Below, piece after piece: positions 19,937 through 28,078 of a stretch of DNA of 64,000 bases. Origin of the DNA: Catellatospora sp. IY07-71. Its GTDB lineage: Bacteria; Actinomycetota; Actinomycetes; Mycobacteriales; Micromonosporaceae. The stretch covers positions 1,541,501 to 1,605,500 of the forward strand of contig NZ_AP023360.1 in the NCBI RefSeq assembly GCF_018326265.1, given 5' to 3'. How positions within the stretch are numbered: position 1 is the stretch's first letter; every line of letters begins with the position of its first letter. Under the pieces are notes generated by a model. The model had not been told where the DNA came from. It searched no databases and worked only from the letters and a program-made list of their open reading frames with translations. A program made the translations under genes and the position numbers.

Positions 19937-20734
19937 GTGACCACCCCCGTCATCATCTACGCCCAGCCCGACCCGCAGGCCGGACCGCGACCCGCCACCG
20001 TGACCGTCGCCGTCTGGCTGCAGAGCGCCGTCGTGCTGCTCGCGGCGTCGCTCATCCCCGCCATCTGGTACATGCACGCCCGCTGGACGCGGCTGATCGA
20101 CGAGGCGCTGCTCACGACGCCCGGCGCCGACCAGGACATCGCCGCCGCGGAGCGCGACTCCAGCCTGTACGCGGCGATCGCGATGACGGTGGTCGCCGCG
20201 CTCGTGGTGCTGTGGTTCGGCGGCACGCTGCCGCCGCTCTGGCGCGGCTCCAACCTGGCGCGCGTCCTGGCGGCGGTCGGCAGCGGCCTGCTCGGAGTGG
20301 GCGGCTTCGTCATGAACTGCTGCGGGCTCGCGTTCCTGCCGCTGCTGTTCCTGCTGCCGTTCGAGCCGATGGACCCAGGCATGGACCCGGGCCTGGATCC
20401 GGGCCTCGACCCGGCCGCGCCGGTGCCGGACGACCCGTTCTTCGACGAGGACCCGTTCACCGAGCGCCTCTACCAGCTGTCCGACCGTGACGTAGCGTGG
20501 CTGGAGTGGCTGGTCCCGCTGGCGGGCGGGCTGGCGCTGCTGCTGCTCGTCGGGGTGTTCGTGCTGCTGCTGGTGCCCCCGTCGAACCGCTGGTTCGCCC
20601 CACGCCCTCCGCAGCCCTTCTCCGGCCACCCGTATCCGGGCTACGGGTACCCGGCGTACCCGCACCCGGGTTACCCGCATTCCGCGGCACCCGCCCCGCC
20701 GGCCGAGGCGAAGCAGCCGCCCACACCGTTCTGA
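19937..20734 (+). CDS. four-helix membrane protein, paralogue 1 of 3
   Basis: A 265-residue integral membrane protein of unknown function. A short Pro-rich N-terminus (YAQPDPQAGPRPATVTVAVW) precedes about four hydrophobic helices, with an Asp/Pro-rich loop (PGLDPGLDP) between the third and fourth and a Tyr/Pro/Gly-rich cytoplasmic tail. SNLARVLAAVGSGLLGVGG and MNCCGLAF correspond to the ARVxTW..CCG segment of the next two genes. No ribosome site precedes the GTG; the -10-like hexamer eight bases upstream suggests a leaderless mRNA. Confidence 0.7.
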   Translation: MTTPVIIYAQPDPQAGPRPATVTVAVWLQSAVVLLAASLIPAIWYMHARWTRLIDEALLTTPGADQDIAAAERDSSLYAAIAMTVVAALVVLWFGGTLPPLWRGSNLARVLAAVGSGLLGVGGFVMNCCGLAFLPLLFLLPFEPMDPGMDPGLDPGLDPAAPVPDDPFFDEDPFTERLYQLSDRDVAWLEWLVPLAGGLALLLLVGVFVLLLVPPSNRWFAPRPPQPFSGHPYPGYGYPAYPHPGYPHSAAPAPPAEAKQPPTPF

Positions 20735-20932
20735 GCACGGACCCAACCGGTGGCGCTCGGCGGCGCCTACCCTCGAAGTCAGGTTGACGCTGGGTGCCCG
20801 GTGACCTGATCGCGGCGCCCGGTCTGCCCTGGGCGCATGTCGCGGTGGAGGAGCTGGCCTCCTCCTGAGGAGGGAGCGGCGATCGATCTGAGGTCGCAGG
20901 CGCGCGTGGCGAGCAGCGATTACGGTGTCCGC

Positions 20933-21562
20933 ATGTCCTACACGCCACCTCCGAGCGGCTACCTGGTCCCGCCCGCGCCCGGCGCCGGTCCGCGGCCCGG
21001 CACAGTCACCGCCTCCAGCATGCTGCTCTACCTGACCTCGGCCCTGCTCGTGCTGAGCGCGGCGCTGTCCGTCTACACGTACTCCGCGCTGTCCACCAGC
21101 GAGATCGAGGACATCTACCGGCAGGGCGGCGCCGACCCGTCGATGGCGGAGAGCAGCGCCGCGATCGTGATGGGCGCGGCTTACGGCGGCGCGGTGCTGA
21201 CCGTTGTCGTCGCCGTGCTGTTCGTGATCCTCGGCCTGTTCGTGAACAAGGGCAAGCAGTGGGCCCGGGTCACCACCTGGGTCATCGGCGGCATCGGCCT
21301 GTGCTGCTGCGGCTTCGGCCTGGCCGGGCAGGCGTTGACCGCCTCGCTGACCGGCGGGAGCGCGGGCGGGATCGACCAGGACGAGATCACCCGGCGGCTG
21401 TCGGAGCAGATGCCGGACTGGACCACCGGCGTGAGCATCGTGATCACCGTGGTGCAGCTGCTCGCCCTGCTCGCTGTGATCATCCTGCTGGCGCTGCCGC
21501 CGTCGAACAACTTCTTCCGCAAGCCCGCGCCGGAGTGGACGCCGCCGGCGTACCCCGTCTGA
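20933..21562 (+). CDS. four-helix membrane protein, paralogue 2 of 3
   Basis: A 209-residue protein with four predicted membrane helices, paralogous to its two neighbours. The Pro-rich start (YTPPPSGYLVPPAPGAGPRP) is followed by a first helix, a polar loop with DIYRQGGADPSMAESS, two helices joined by NKGKQWARVTTWVIGGIG then LCCCGFG, and a fourth helix ending LLALPPSNNFFRKP. TACGGT lies six bases before the ATG and there is no ribosome site, again suggesting a leaderless transcript. A strong terminator follows. Confidence 0.72.
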   Translation: MSYTPPPSGYLVPPAPGAGPRPGTVTASSMLLYLTSALLVLSAALSVYTYSALSTSEIEDIYRQGGADPSMAESSAAIVMGAAYGGAVLTVVVAVLFVILGLFVNKGKQWARVTTWVIGGIGLCCCGFGLAGQALTASLTGGSAGGIDQDEITRRLSEQMPDWTTGVSIVITVVQLLALLAVIILLALPPSNNFFRKPAPEWTPPAYPV

Positions 21563-21575
21563 CCTGGGCTGACGG

Positions 21576-21614
21576 CAGCGCGGGACCGGTGCTCAGAGCA
21601 CCGGTCCCGCGCTG
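21576..21614 (+). terminator. long perfect hairpin between paralogues 2 and 3
   Basis: An 18-bp perfect inverted repeat (21576-21593, 21597-21614) with a three-base loop. No U-run follows, but stem strength suggests a terminator of the actinobacterial I-shaped type. Confidence 0.7.
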
Positions 21615-21709
21615 TCTGCGTTATCCCGAATCGGGCACATAAGTGCAGGTGATAGGGGTAACTTCCGATCTGGAGCATGACTCGCGCCGCTCGTTTCGGG
21701 GGTACGCCA

Positions 21710-22348
21710 ATGTCCCATTCCGCTTCGCACCCGGTGGATCCGGTGGATCCGGCCCACCCGAGCGTCGAGCACGGGCGTCCCGCCGTGGTCACCGCCGCGG
21801 CCGCGATCCTCGGCCTGCTGGCCCTGCTCAACGTGGTGAACGCGATCCTGCACCTGGCCGCGATCAACACCGTGCTCAACCACTTCCGGGTCCGGGCCGT
21901 GCTCGCGGGCGTAGACCCGGCGGACCTCGGCCCGATCGAGACCAGCCTGAAGACGGGGCTGGTCATCAGTGCCCTGGTCGCCGTGCTGGCGGCGATCGTG
22001 CTGGCGATCCTGGCCTGGGGCGTCTGGCAGGGCAGCCAGGTCGCCCGCGTGGTCACCTGGGTGGTCTGCGGCCTCGGCATCATGCTCGCCTGCTGCGGCA
22101 TCTCCGGCGCGACCACCCTGGGCACCGGCAACGTGACCGTGCAGGGCGGCGCCGACCCGTCCGCCACCCGTGGCGTGCAGGCGCTCGTGGACTCCTTCCC
22201 CGGTTGGTGGGCCGGGCTCACCGGACTCTCCTCCGCCGGCCAGGTTCTCGGCTACATTGCCACTGCGGTGCTGCTCGCCCTCCCGGCCGCGAACCTCTTC
22301 TTCAGCCGGAAGCGCGCCCTGCCGCCGGGCGCCGACACCGCCCGCTAA
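21710..22348 (+). CDS. four-helix membrane protein, paralogue 3 of 3
   Basis: A 212-residue membrane protein with the same plan as its neighbours: short His/Pro-containing N-terminus, four hydrophobic helices, and QVARVVTWVVCGLGIML followed by ACCGISG. The loop contains GGADPSATRG, matching GGADPSMAES of paralogue 2. It ends in LLALPAANLFFSRKRALPPG. ATG at 21710 follows a GGGGG run at a usable distance; an in-frame ATG at 21677 is the alternative. Function unknown; the conserved Arg-Val-x-Thr-Trp and double-cysteine segment is the family mark. Confidence 0.7.
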   Translation: MSHSASHPVDPVDPAHPSVEHGRPAVVTAAAAILGLLALLNVVNAILHLAAINTVLNHFRVRAVLAGVDPADLGPIETSLKTGLVISALVAVLAAIVLAILAWGVWQGSQVARVVTWVVCGLGIMLACCGISGATTLGTGNVTVQGGADPSATRGVQALVDSFPGWWAGLTGLSSAGQVLGYIATAVLLALPAANLFFSRKRALPPGADTAR

Positions 22349-22439
22349 TGGCTCGTCCCGGCGGCCCGCCTGAACGGCGGACCACCGACGACTCCCCACC
22401 AGCGCCACCGCGCCTCCCCCGACCGTCTGAGGTGAGCCG

Positions 22440-23309
22440 ATGTCCTCCTCCGCTGCCCACACCGCCGTCCCGGAGACCCAGGCCGAGCCCGCCGCGGAGC
22501 CGTCCGCCGCGCGCCGCGTCGCGCTGGTCACCGGCGCCACCGCCGGCATCGGCCGCGCGTTCGCGGTGCGCCTGGCCGGCGACGGCTGGGACCTCGTCCT
22601 GGTCGCCCGGGACGAGGCCCGGCTCGCCGAGTTCTCCGAGGCGCTGAGCAGGACGTACGGGGTGCGGGCCGCGGTCCTCGCGGCGGACCTGTCCACCACC
22701 GACGGCTGTGAACTGGTGGAGGAACGGCTGCGCGATTCGGCCCGCCCGGTTGACCTGCTTGTCAACAACGCCGGCCTGTCGCTGAACACCCCTTTCCTCA
22801 GGTCCACTGTGGAGCAGGAACTGCACCTGCTCGCGGTGAACGTGCAGGCCGTGATGCGGTTGACCCACGCGGCGCTGCCCGTGATGGCGGCCCGAGGGCG
22901 GGGAGATGTCATCAATGTCTCATCTGTCGCCGGGTTCGGCGCGGCGATGCCCGGCAGCACCTATCCGGCGAGTAAAGCGTGGGTCACCAACTTCAGCGAG
23001 TCGGTGGCGCTGTCCGTAGCGCACCAGGGTGTACGGGTCATGGCGTTGTGCCCCGGTTTCACCCGTACGGAGTTCCACGACCGGGCCGGGATCAACATGA
23101 CGAAGACGCCGGAGTGGCTGTGGCTGCAGGCACCCCAGGTGGTCGCCGACGGCCTGCGTGACCTGCGGCGGGGCCGCACGGTGAGCGTGCCGAGCTGGAA
23201 GTACAAGGTGCTCGTGGGATTCATGCGGCACACCCCGACCCGGTTGCTGCGGCGGCTCGCGCGAAGCGCCCGGGTGCGCACCGGGCGCGATAATGAGGGC
23301 GGCAACTGA
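22440..23309 (+). CDS. short-chain dehydrogenase/reductase
   Basis: A 289-residue classical SDR. The cofactor-binding glycine motif TGATAGIGRAF starts at residue 31, followed by LVNNAGLS, the catalytic Ser in INVSSVAGFG and YPASK with Tyr and Lys. VMALCPGFTRTEF matches the region after the active site. It likely oxidises or reduces a ketone or alcohol with NADP(H); substrate unknown. The C-terminal basic tail (RLLRRLARSARVRTG) is common in membrane-associated acyl-CoA/long-chain SDRs. GAGGTGAG lies upstream of the ATG. pyrE follows but with its own probable promoter. Confidence 0.9.
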   Translation: MSSSAAHTAVPETQAEPAAEPSAARRVALVTGATAGIGRAFAVRLAGDGWDLVLVARDEARLAEFSEALSRTYGVRAAVLAADLSTTDGCELVEERLRDSARPVDLLVNNAGLSLNTPFLRSTVEQELHLLAVNVQAVMRLTHAALPVMAARGRGDVINVSSVAGFGAAMPGSTYPASKAWVTNFSESVALSVAHQGVRVMALCPGFTRTEFHDRAGINMTKTPEWLWLQAPQVVADGLRDLRRGRTVSVPSWKYKVLVGFMRHTPTRLLRRLARSARVRTGRDNEGGN

Positions 23310-23387
23310 CCGTCGCGCAAGTGTCTGCCCGGATCGCGGGATACCCCCTTGATCGAGCTCTCAGGATCGGCGAGTAGTCTCCGTCCC

Positions 23388-23918
23388 ATGTCCGACCGCG
23401 ACGACCTGCGTAAATTCATCACTGATCTCGCGGTGGTGCGGGGGAAGGTTGTCCTGTCCTCCGGGAAGGAGGCCGACTACTACGTCGACCTCCGCCGGAT
23501 CACCCTGCATCACGCGGCCGCGCCCCTGGTCGGGCGCGTGCTCAACGAGCTGACCGCGGACTGGGACTTCGACGCCGTGGGTGGTCTCACGCTGGGCGCC
23601 GACCCGGTGGCCACGGCGATGCTGCACACCTCGCCCCGGCCGCTGGACGCCTTCGTCGTCCGCAAGGCGGGCAAGGCGCACGGGTTGCAGCGCCGCATCG
23701 AAGGACCGGACGTGGCCGGTCGCCGCGTGCTCGCTGTCGAGGACACCTCGACTACGGGCGGTAGTGTTCTCGCCGCTATTGATGCACTGCGGGAGGCGGG
23801 TGCCGAGGTCATCGGTGTTGCGGTTATTGTCGATCGAGGCGCGGGCGATACGGTGCGTGCTGCCGGACTGTCGTACCGAGCCGCCTATACGTTGGCGGAC
23901 CTTGGCCTGTCGGCCTAA
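23388..23918 (+). CDS. pyrE: orotate phosphoribosyltransferase
   Basis: The 176-residue enzyme that makes orotidine 5'-phosphate from orotate and PRPP in pyrimidine synthesis. VVLSSGKEADYYVDLR and VGGLTLGADPVATAM are typical, and the PRPP-binding motif is VEDTSTTGGSVLAAI. ATG at 23388 matches the family N-terminus (SDRDDLRKFI). TAGTCT ends seven bases before the ATG and no ribosome site is visible, pointing to a leaderless mRNA. Confidence 0.95.
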   Translation: MSDRDDLRKFITDLAVVRGKVVLSSGKEADYYVDLRRITLHHAAAPLVGRVLNELTADWDFDAVGGLTLGADPVATAMLHTSPRPLDAFVVRKAGKAHGLQRRIEGPDVAGRRVLAVEDTSTTGGSVLAAIDALREAGAEVIGVAVIVDRGAGDTVRAAGLSYRAAYTLADLGLSA

Positions 23919-23985
23919 CGGAACTCCGATCCGTACCTGGTAATATGTAGGTGGATCGATGCTGTTGTTGGAAGGAAGAAATCAC

Positions 23986-24354
23986 GTGGGAACAGCTCTG
24001 GTGGAAACCCCGCTGCCTCAAATCTCGCCCCTCGCCGGTGAGCCGATCGAGCGTGCCGACGCGGAGCGTCTCGCCGGCGTGCTGAAGGCGCTGGCCGACC
24101 CGGCTCGCCTCCGGCTGCTGAGCCTGATTCAGTCCGCCCCCGAGGGCGAGGCGTGCGTTTGTGACCTGACCGCTCCGCTGGGCCTGTCCCAGCCGACCGT
24201 CAGCCACCACCTGCGCATCCTCACCGAGGCCGGCCTGCTCAACCGCGACAAGCGCGGCGTGTGGGCTTACTACAGCCTCGTGCCGTCCGCCATCGCCACC
24301 GTCGCCGAGCTGCTGACCCCGCCGCGCAAGCGCGCGACGAAGAAGGCTCGCTGA
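23986..24354 (+). CDS. ArsR/SmtB-family metalloregulator
   Basis: A 122-residue winged helix repressor. The metal-sensing motif ACVCDLTAPLGLSQPTVSHH has the alpha-3 CxC pair used to sense As(III), Cd(II) or Pb(II) in ArsR/CadC-type proteins, overlapping the DNA-recognition helix. A Lys/Arg-rich tail (PPRKRATKKAR) ends the protein. GTG at 23986 is preferred for the GGAAGGAAG site upstream; ATG at 23959 is possible. No arsenic or metal transport gene is adjacent, and a strong terminator follows, so it acts on itself or on distant genes. The AT-richer sequence just upstream (TGGTAATATGTAGG) may hold its operator. Confidence 0.88.
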   Translation: MGTALVETPLPQISPLAGEPIERADAERLAGVLKALADPARLRLLSLIQSAPEGEACVCDLTAPLGLSQPTVSHHLRILTEAGLLNRDKRGVWAYYSLVPSAIATVAELLTPPRKRATKKAR

Positions 24355-24371
24355 CCCGGCAAGGCCCTGAT

Positions 24372-24423
24372 GCGTCGTGGGGCGCACACTCCGATCACGG
24401 AGTGTGCGCCCCACGACGCTTTT
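24372..24423 (+). terminator. rho-independent terminator after ArsR gene
   Basis: A perfect 22-bp inverted repeat (24372-24393, 24398-24419) with loop ATCA followed by TTTT. One of the clearest intrinsic terminators in the window. Confidence 0.95.
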
Positions 24424-24606
24424 CGTGACCTTGGACGGCCATTGATGTAACGCAGCGCACGCTGCGGCAACCGTGAGTGAAAACCGTGAGCACGTGGTTG
24501 CAGAAGGGCGCCGGGCCTCTAAGCTGACGCGATATTCGGCGTGCTGCCGCCCCGGTAACCCCCGCCGCAGGGCCCGGCGCCGCCGCTTCCCAACTGGGAG
24601 TCACCC

Positions 24607-26334
24607 ATGTCCGGACGGCACATCCGACACAGCTGGGACGCCCCCGAGCTGCCCGCCGCTCCCCGCCGAACAGGCCTGTTCAGCCGCCGCGCCGTGCGCA
24701 TTCCCGTGATCATCGTGGGCGTGCTGTCCCTGTGCGGCCTGGCCACCGTGGTGGTCCGCGGGGTCAGCGCGGACGCCGACGGCTGCGGCAGCGCGGGGAT
24801 CAAGCTGACCGTCGCCGCCGACCCCGCGATCGCCCCCGCCCTCACCGAGATCGGCAACCGCTGGAGCGCCACCAACCCGCTGGTCGGTGAGGACTGCGTA
24901 CGCGTCGAGGTCGTCGCCAAGCCCTCCTACCAGCTCGCCAATTCCCTCGGCACCTGGGCCGGCGGCAACATCGACGTCGCCGACAAGCCCGCGCCCACCC
25001 CGCAGGACTCCGAGCTGCCCGTGGTCTGGGTGCCGGACTCGACGTACTGGCTGGGCCGGGTGCGCGGCGTCGACCGCGACCTCTTCGAGGCCGACGCCCC
25101 GTCGGTCGCGGCTAGCCCGGTGGTGCTCGCGGTGCCCGAGACCGTGGCCCGCCAGCTCGGCGACAAGGTCAAGGGCGGCATCGACGCCCCGCTGCTCAAG
25201 CAGATGCTGTTCGCCAAGCCGTCGGCGCTCAAGCTCGGCGTCGTCGAACCGCGCCGGGACACCGCCGGCATGGTCGGCGCGATGATGCTGTCCGACGCGG
25301 TCGTCGCGCAGGAGAAGGACCTGCCCAACCTCGTCGGCGTCTACCGCGCCATCGGTGGGCCGGTGCCCGACGTCGAGGCGCTGTGGAAGGCGTACGCGGC
25401 CGGGCTGACCGCCGCGCCGGTCAGCGAGCAGTCGGTGATCGCGTACAACGCGAAGGCGAAGGCCCCGATGGCCGCGGTCACCCTGGCCGAGGCGCCCACC
25501 CTCGACTTCCCCTTCGCCGTCCGGTCCCGCCAGCCGCGCCCGCTGGCCACCGCCGCGGCGATGTTCTCCCAGGCGGTACGCGGCGGCGAGTACAAGTCCG
25601 TGTTCGCGGAGAACGGCCTGCGCACGCCGGACGGGCAGGTCTCCACCGGCTTCCCCACCGGCCACGGGGTGACCTCGGCCGGGGTCTTCGTGCAGCCGCT
25701 GGCGGACATGAACAAGGTCCGCAGCGCGATGACGGTGTGGGTCGCGGCCAAGACCCCGTCCCGGGTGATCGCGCTGGTCGACGCGACCTCGTCGATGGGC
25801 CGGACGATGACCGGCGGCGGCAACACCGCGGTCCGGATGAACGTGCTGCGCAGCGCCGCCGAGAACGGCCTGCGCCTGTTCACCGACGACAGCGAGCTCG
25901 GCCTGTGGGCGTTCGCGGGCAAGGGCCACGTGCCGCTGGTGCCGCTCGGCGAGCTGACCCGGTCGCAGCGCGCGAAGCTGCTCACCGCGGTCCGGCAGGC
26001 CGCGCCGCAGCCGACCGACGTCTCCCCGCTCTACCAGTCGGTCATCGCGGGCTACCGGGAGCTGCTCAAGGGCTACGACCCGGCGCGCAGCAACACCCTG
26101 GTGGTCTTCACCGACGGCCGGGACGGCTCCGGCATGCAGCTGCGCACCGTACAGAAGGAGCTGGAGAAGCTCGCCGACGTGACCAAGCCGATCCGGGTGG
26201 TCCTGCTGGGCCTCGGCCCCGACGTGAAGCTGGCCGACCTGCAGTCCGTCGCCGATACCACGGGCGGCGTCGCCTTCCAGGTCACCGACCCCGCCCAGAT
26301 GGAGACGATCTTCCTGCGCGCGCTGCTCGCGTGA
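24607..26334 (+). CDS. membrane-anchored solute-binding/VWA-domain protein
   Basis: A 575-residue protein with one N-terminal membrane helix (IPVIIVGVLSLCGLATVVV, about 32-52) and a long extracytoplasmic part. Residues ~60-370 resemble a periplasmic solute-binding (phosphate/sulfate-type) domain, beginning LTVAADPAIAPALTEIGNRW. Residues ~390-575 form a von Willebrand factor A domain: the MIDAS-like loop is ALVDATSSMG (Asp-x-Thr-x-Ser, a Thr in place of the first Ser), followed by LVVFTDGRDGSG. Proteins with this fusion are widespread in actinobacteria but not characterised to my knowledge; metal-dependent protein binding at the surface is likely. GGGAG precedes the ATG. Confidence 0.85.
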   Translation: MSGRHIRHSWDAPELPAAPRRTGLFSRRAVRIPVIIVGVLSLCGLATVVVRGVSADADGCGSAGIKLTVAADPAIAPALTEIGNRWSATNPLVGEDCVRVEVVAKPSYQLANSLGTWAGGNIDVADKPAPTPQDSELPVVWVPDSTYWLGRVRGVDRDLFEADAPSVAASPVVLAVPETVARQLGDKVKGGIDAPLLKQMLFAKPSALKLGVVEPRRDTAGMVGAMMLSDAVVAQEKDLPNLVGVYRAIGGPVPDVEALWKAYAAGLTAAPVSEQSVIAYNAKAKAPMAAVTLAEAPTLDFPFAVRSRQPRPLATAAAMFSQAVRGGEYKSVFAENGLRTPDGQVSTGFPTGHGVTSAGVFVQPLADMNKVRSAMTVWVAAKTPSRVIALVDATSSMGRTMTGGGNTAVRMNVLRSAAENGLRLFTDDSELGLWAFAGKGHVPLVPLGELTRSQRAKLLTAVRQAAPQPTDVSPLYQSVIAGYRELLKGYDPARSNTLVVFTDGRDGSGMQLRTVQKELEKLADVTKPIRVVLLGLGPDVKLADLQSVADTTGGVAFQVTDPAQMETIFLRALLA

Positions 26335-26351
26335 TCCTCCCTCTATACGAA

Positions 26352-26385
26352 CGAAGCTCCCGCCGTCTGCTCGGCGGGAGCTTCG
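26352..26385. terminator. bidirectional hairpin between convergent genes
   Basis: A 14-bp perfect inverted repeat (26352-26365, 26372-26385) with a six-base loop between the VWA protein gene and the DedA gene, which converge here. Confidence 0.8.
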
Positions 26386-26403
26386 CTCGTGAAGGGGGCG
26401 GGC

Positions 26404-27171
26404 TCAGAAGGCGTCGATCTTGCTCATGACGACGGTGTCGTCGCCACCGCCGAGGCGGGCGAGGCGCTTCTTCTCCTTGCGGTCGCGGATCATCTCGATG
26501 AAGACCGGGATCAGCGACAGGAAGATGATCAGGAACACCATCGGCAGGATGTACTTGTCGATGTGCTCCGGGCCGCCGATGGCGGTGATGATCTGCTCGG
26601 CGAGCAGGTAGCCGGCCAGCAGGATGCCGTCGACCCAGAGGATCGCGCCGACCACGTTCCACACGAAGAACTGCCTGGCGGGCATGCCCAGCACGCCGGC
26701 CACCGGGTTCAGGAAGGTGCGCACGATCGGGATGAACCGGGCCAGCACCACCGCGCGGCGCGGGCCGAACTTCACGAAGTAGTGCTCGGCCTTACGCACG
26801 TAATCCTGCTTGAACAGGCGTGAATCCGGTTTGTTGAACATCCGTGGCCCGTACTTGGCGCCGAGCCAGTGGCCCAGCTGCGCGCCGATGATGGCGCAGA
26901 TCGGGCCGAGCAGCAGCAGCCAGCCGATGGGCAGCTGCACACCGTGCGACTCCAGGAAGCCGGAGGCGAACACACCCGCGATGAACAGCAGGGAGTCACC
27001 CGGCAGGAAGAAACCGATCATGAGGCCGGTCTCGGCGAAGAGGATGAAGCAGACACCGAACAGGGCGGCCGGGCCGAACAGCTCCAGCCAGGCCTTGGGG
27101 TCCAGCGGGTTGAAGTCGGCGGAGGCCAGCGGGGGCATGGCCAGGGCCTGGAGAGAGTCGACTACGGTCAC
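26404..27171 (-). CDS. DedA-family membrane protein
   Basis: A 255-residue DedA/SNARE-associated family protein, probably a membrane transporter or scramblase affecting lipid-carrier recycling and envelope homeostasis. Family marks are FAETGLMIGFFLPGDSLLF near the first helices, GHWLGAKYGPRMF, and FGPRRAVVLARFIPIVRTF followed by NPVAGVLGM. The Glu, Asp and Arg residues essential in E. coli DedA homologues have counterparts here. GTG at 27171 is preferred; an in-frame ATG 48 bp upstream is possible. A DedA gene (Rv0364) lies next to fba in M. tuberculosis, as here. Confidence 0.92.
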   Translation of the reverse strand: MTVVDSLQALAMPPLASADFNPLDPKAWLELFGPAALFGVCFILFAETGLMIGFFLPGDSLLFIAGVFASGFLESHGVQLPIGWLLLLGPICAIIGAQLGHWLGAKYGPRMFNKPDSRLFKQDYVRKAEHYFVKFGPRRAVVLARFIPIVRTFLNPVAGVLGMPARQFFVWNVVGAILWVDGILLAGYLLAEQIITAIGGPEHIDKYILPMVFLIIFLSLIPVFIEMIRDRKEKKRLARLGGGDDTVVMSKIDAF

Positions 27172-27259
27172 GCCGCCCAAGAGTACCGGGCAATGTTGCG
27201 AACTCCCTGACACGTCCATGGAGTCGAGGAGGTGGCACTGCCTTGGGAGGACGGCTGCT

Positions 27260-27481
27260 TCAGGAGTAGTCCTCGTCGGGGGGTACGACGACGACCCTCT
27301 GCTCGACCTCGTCCCACTCGGAGGCCGGCGGCACCGGCCCGTCCGGTTCTCCGAGTGGCTCGTCGGGGAGGGCGTTGATGATGTCGTCGTCCGCCAGGGA
27401 GGTGGCCTGGGCCGACTGTTCGAGCGCGTCGGCTTCGGGCACGTCGTCTGCGTACGCGTTCCCTGCCACGTTCTCGGTCAT
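27260..27481 (-). CDS. small acidic conserved protein
   Basis: A 73-residue acidic protein with sequence ADDVPEADALEQ in the first third, SLADDDIINALPDEPL in the middle and EQRVVVVPPDEDYS at the C-terminus. No domain recognised. It reads in a frame with strong GC3 and is divergent from the holin-like gene. Its ribosome site is weak. Probably a lineage-specific regulator or structural peptide; coding status is likely but not certain. Confidence 0.55.
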   Translation of the reverse strand: MTENVAGNAYADDVPEADALEQSAQATSLADDDIINALPDEPLGEPDGPVPPASEWDEVEQRVVVVPPDEDYS

Positions 27482-27550
27482 TGCTTCACGGTATGACGTG
27501 CCCTCGGCAGTTCGCCAGCAGATGTGAGTTCCGGCGTAGAAGATGACCAT

Positions 27551-27931
27551 ATGGGCTTTCTGATCCGTTGGGTGATCAACGCGGTGGCGTTGTGGATCAC
27601 CACATTGATCGTCTCCGGCATCGAGGTCACCGCCGCCACCACCGTGCGCAGCATCCTCACCCTCATCGTGGTGGCGCTGATCTTCGGTCTGGTCAACGCG
27701 ATCCTGAAACCCGTCATCCACCTGTTCGGCTGCGTCTTCTACGTGATCACGCTCGGCCTGTTCGCATTGCTGGTCAACGCGCTGCTGTTCCTGCTCGTGG
27801 ACTGGCTGGCCGGGGTGTTCAAGCTGCCCTTCGAGATCGACGGCTTCTGGCCCGCGTTCTGGGGCGCCATCGTCATGGGCATCGTGAGCTGGGCGCTCAG
27901 CCTGCTGGTCCCGGACGGGGACGAAGCGTGA
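27551..27931 (+). CDS. phage holin family IV-like four-helix membrane protein
   Basis: A 126-residue membrane protein of the family annotated as 'phage holin family' (DUF360-like, named from mycobacteria). Helices start with GFLIRWVINAVALWITT, then a Thr/Val-rich helix, the conserved GLVNAILKPVIHLFG segment with its Asn and Pro, and two more helices; SWALSLLVPDGDEA ends it. Despite the name no lysis cassette surrounds it, so a chromosomal envelope role is likelier. The ATG lies close to the start of the divergent small protein. Confidence 0.85.
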   Translation: MGFLIRWVINAVALWITTLIVSGIEVTAATTVRSILTLIVVALIFGLVNAILKPVIHLFGCVFYVITLGLFALLVNALLFLLVDWLAGVFKLPFEIDGFWPAFWGAIVMGIVSWALSLLVPDGDEA

Positions 27932-28078
27932 CACCAGGGGCCGATTCGCCAGGTCAAGTGACGTAGGCAATACTTCCGTAACGAGGACAGTGCGGTCTTC
28001 CCGCCAGCCACCATGCGCGGGCGCGACGCCACCGCCGCGGCCAGCCGCGTTACTGCACGACGCTAGGAGCGTTCACAG

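Noticed and set aside
27551..27931. A prophage suggested by the 'holin family' protein.
   Set aside because: No integrase, structural or lysis genes surround it; the family is a common chromosomal membrane protein in actinobacteria.
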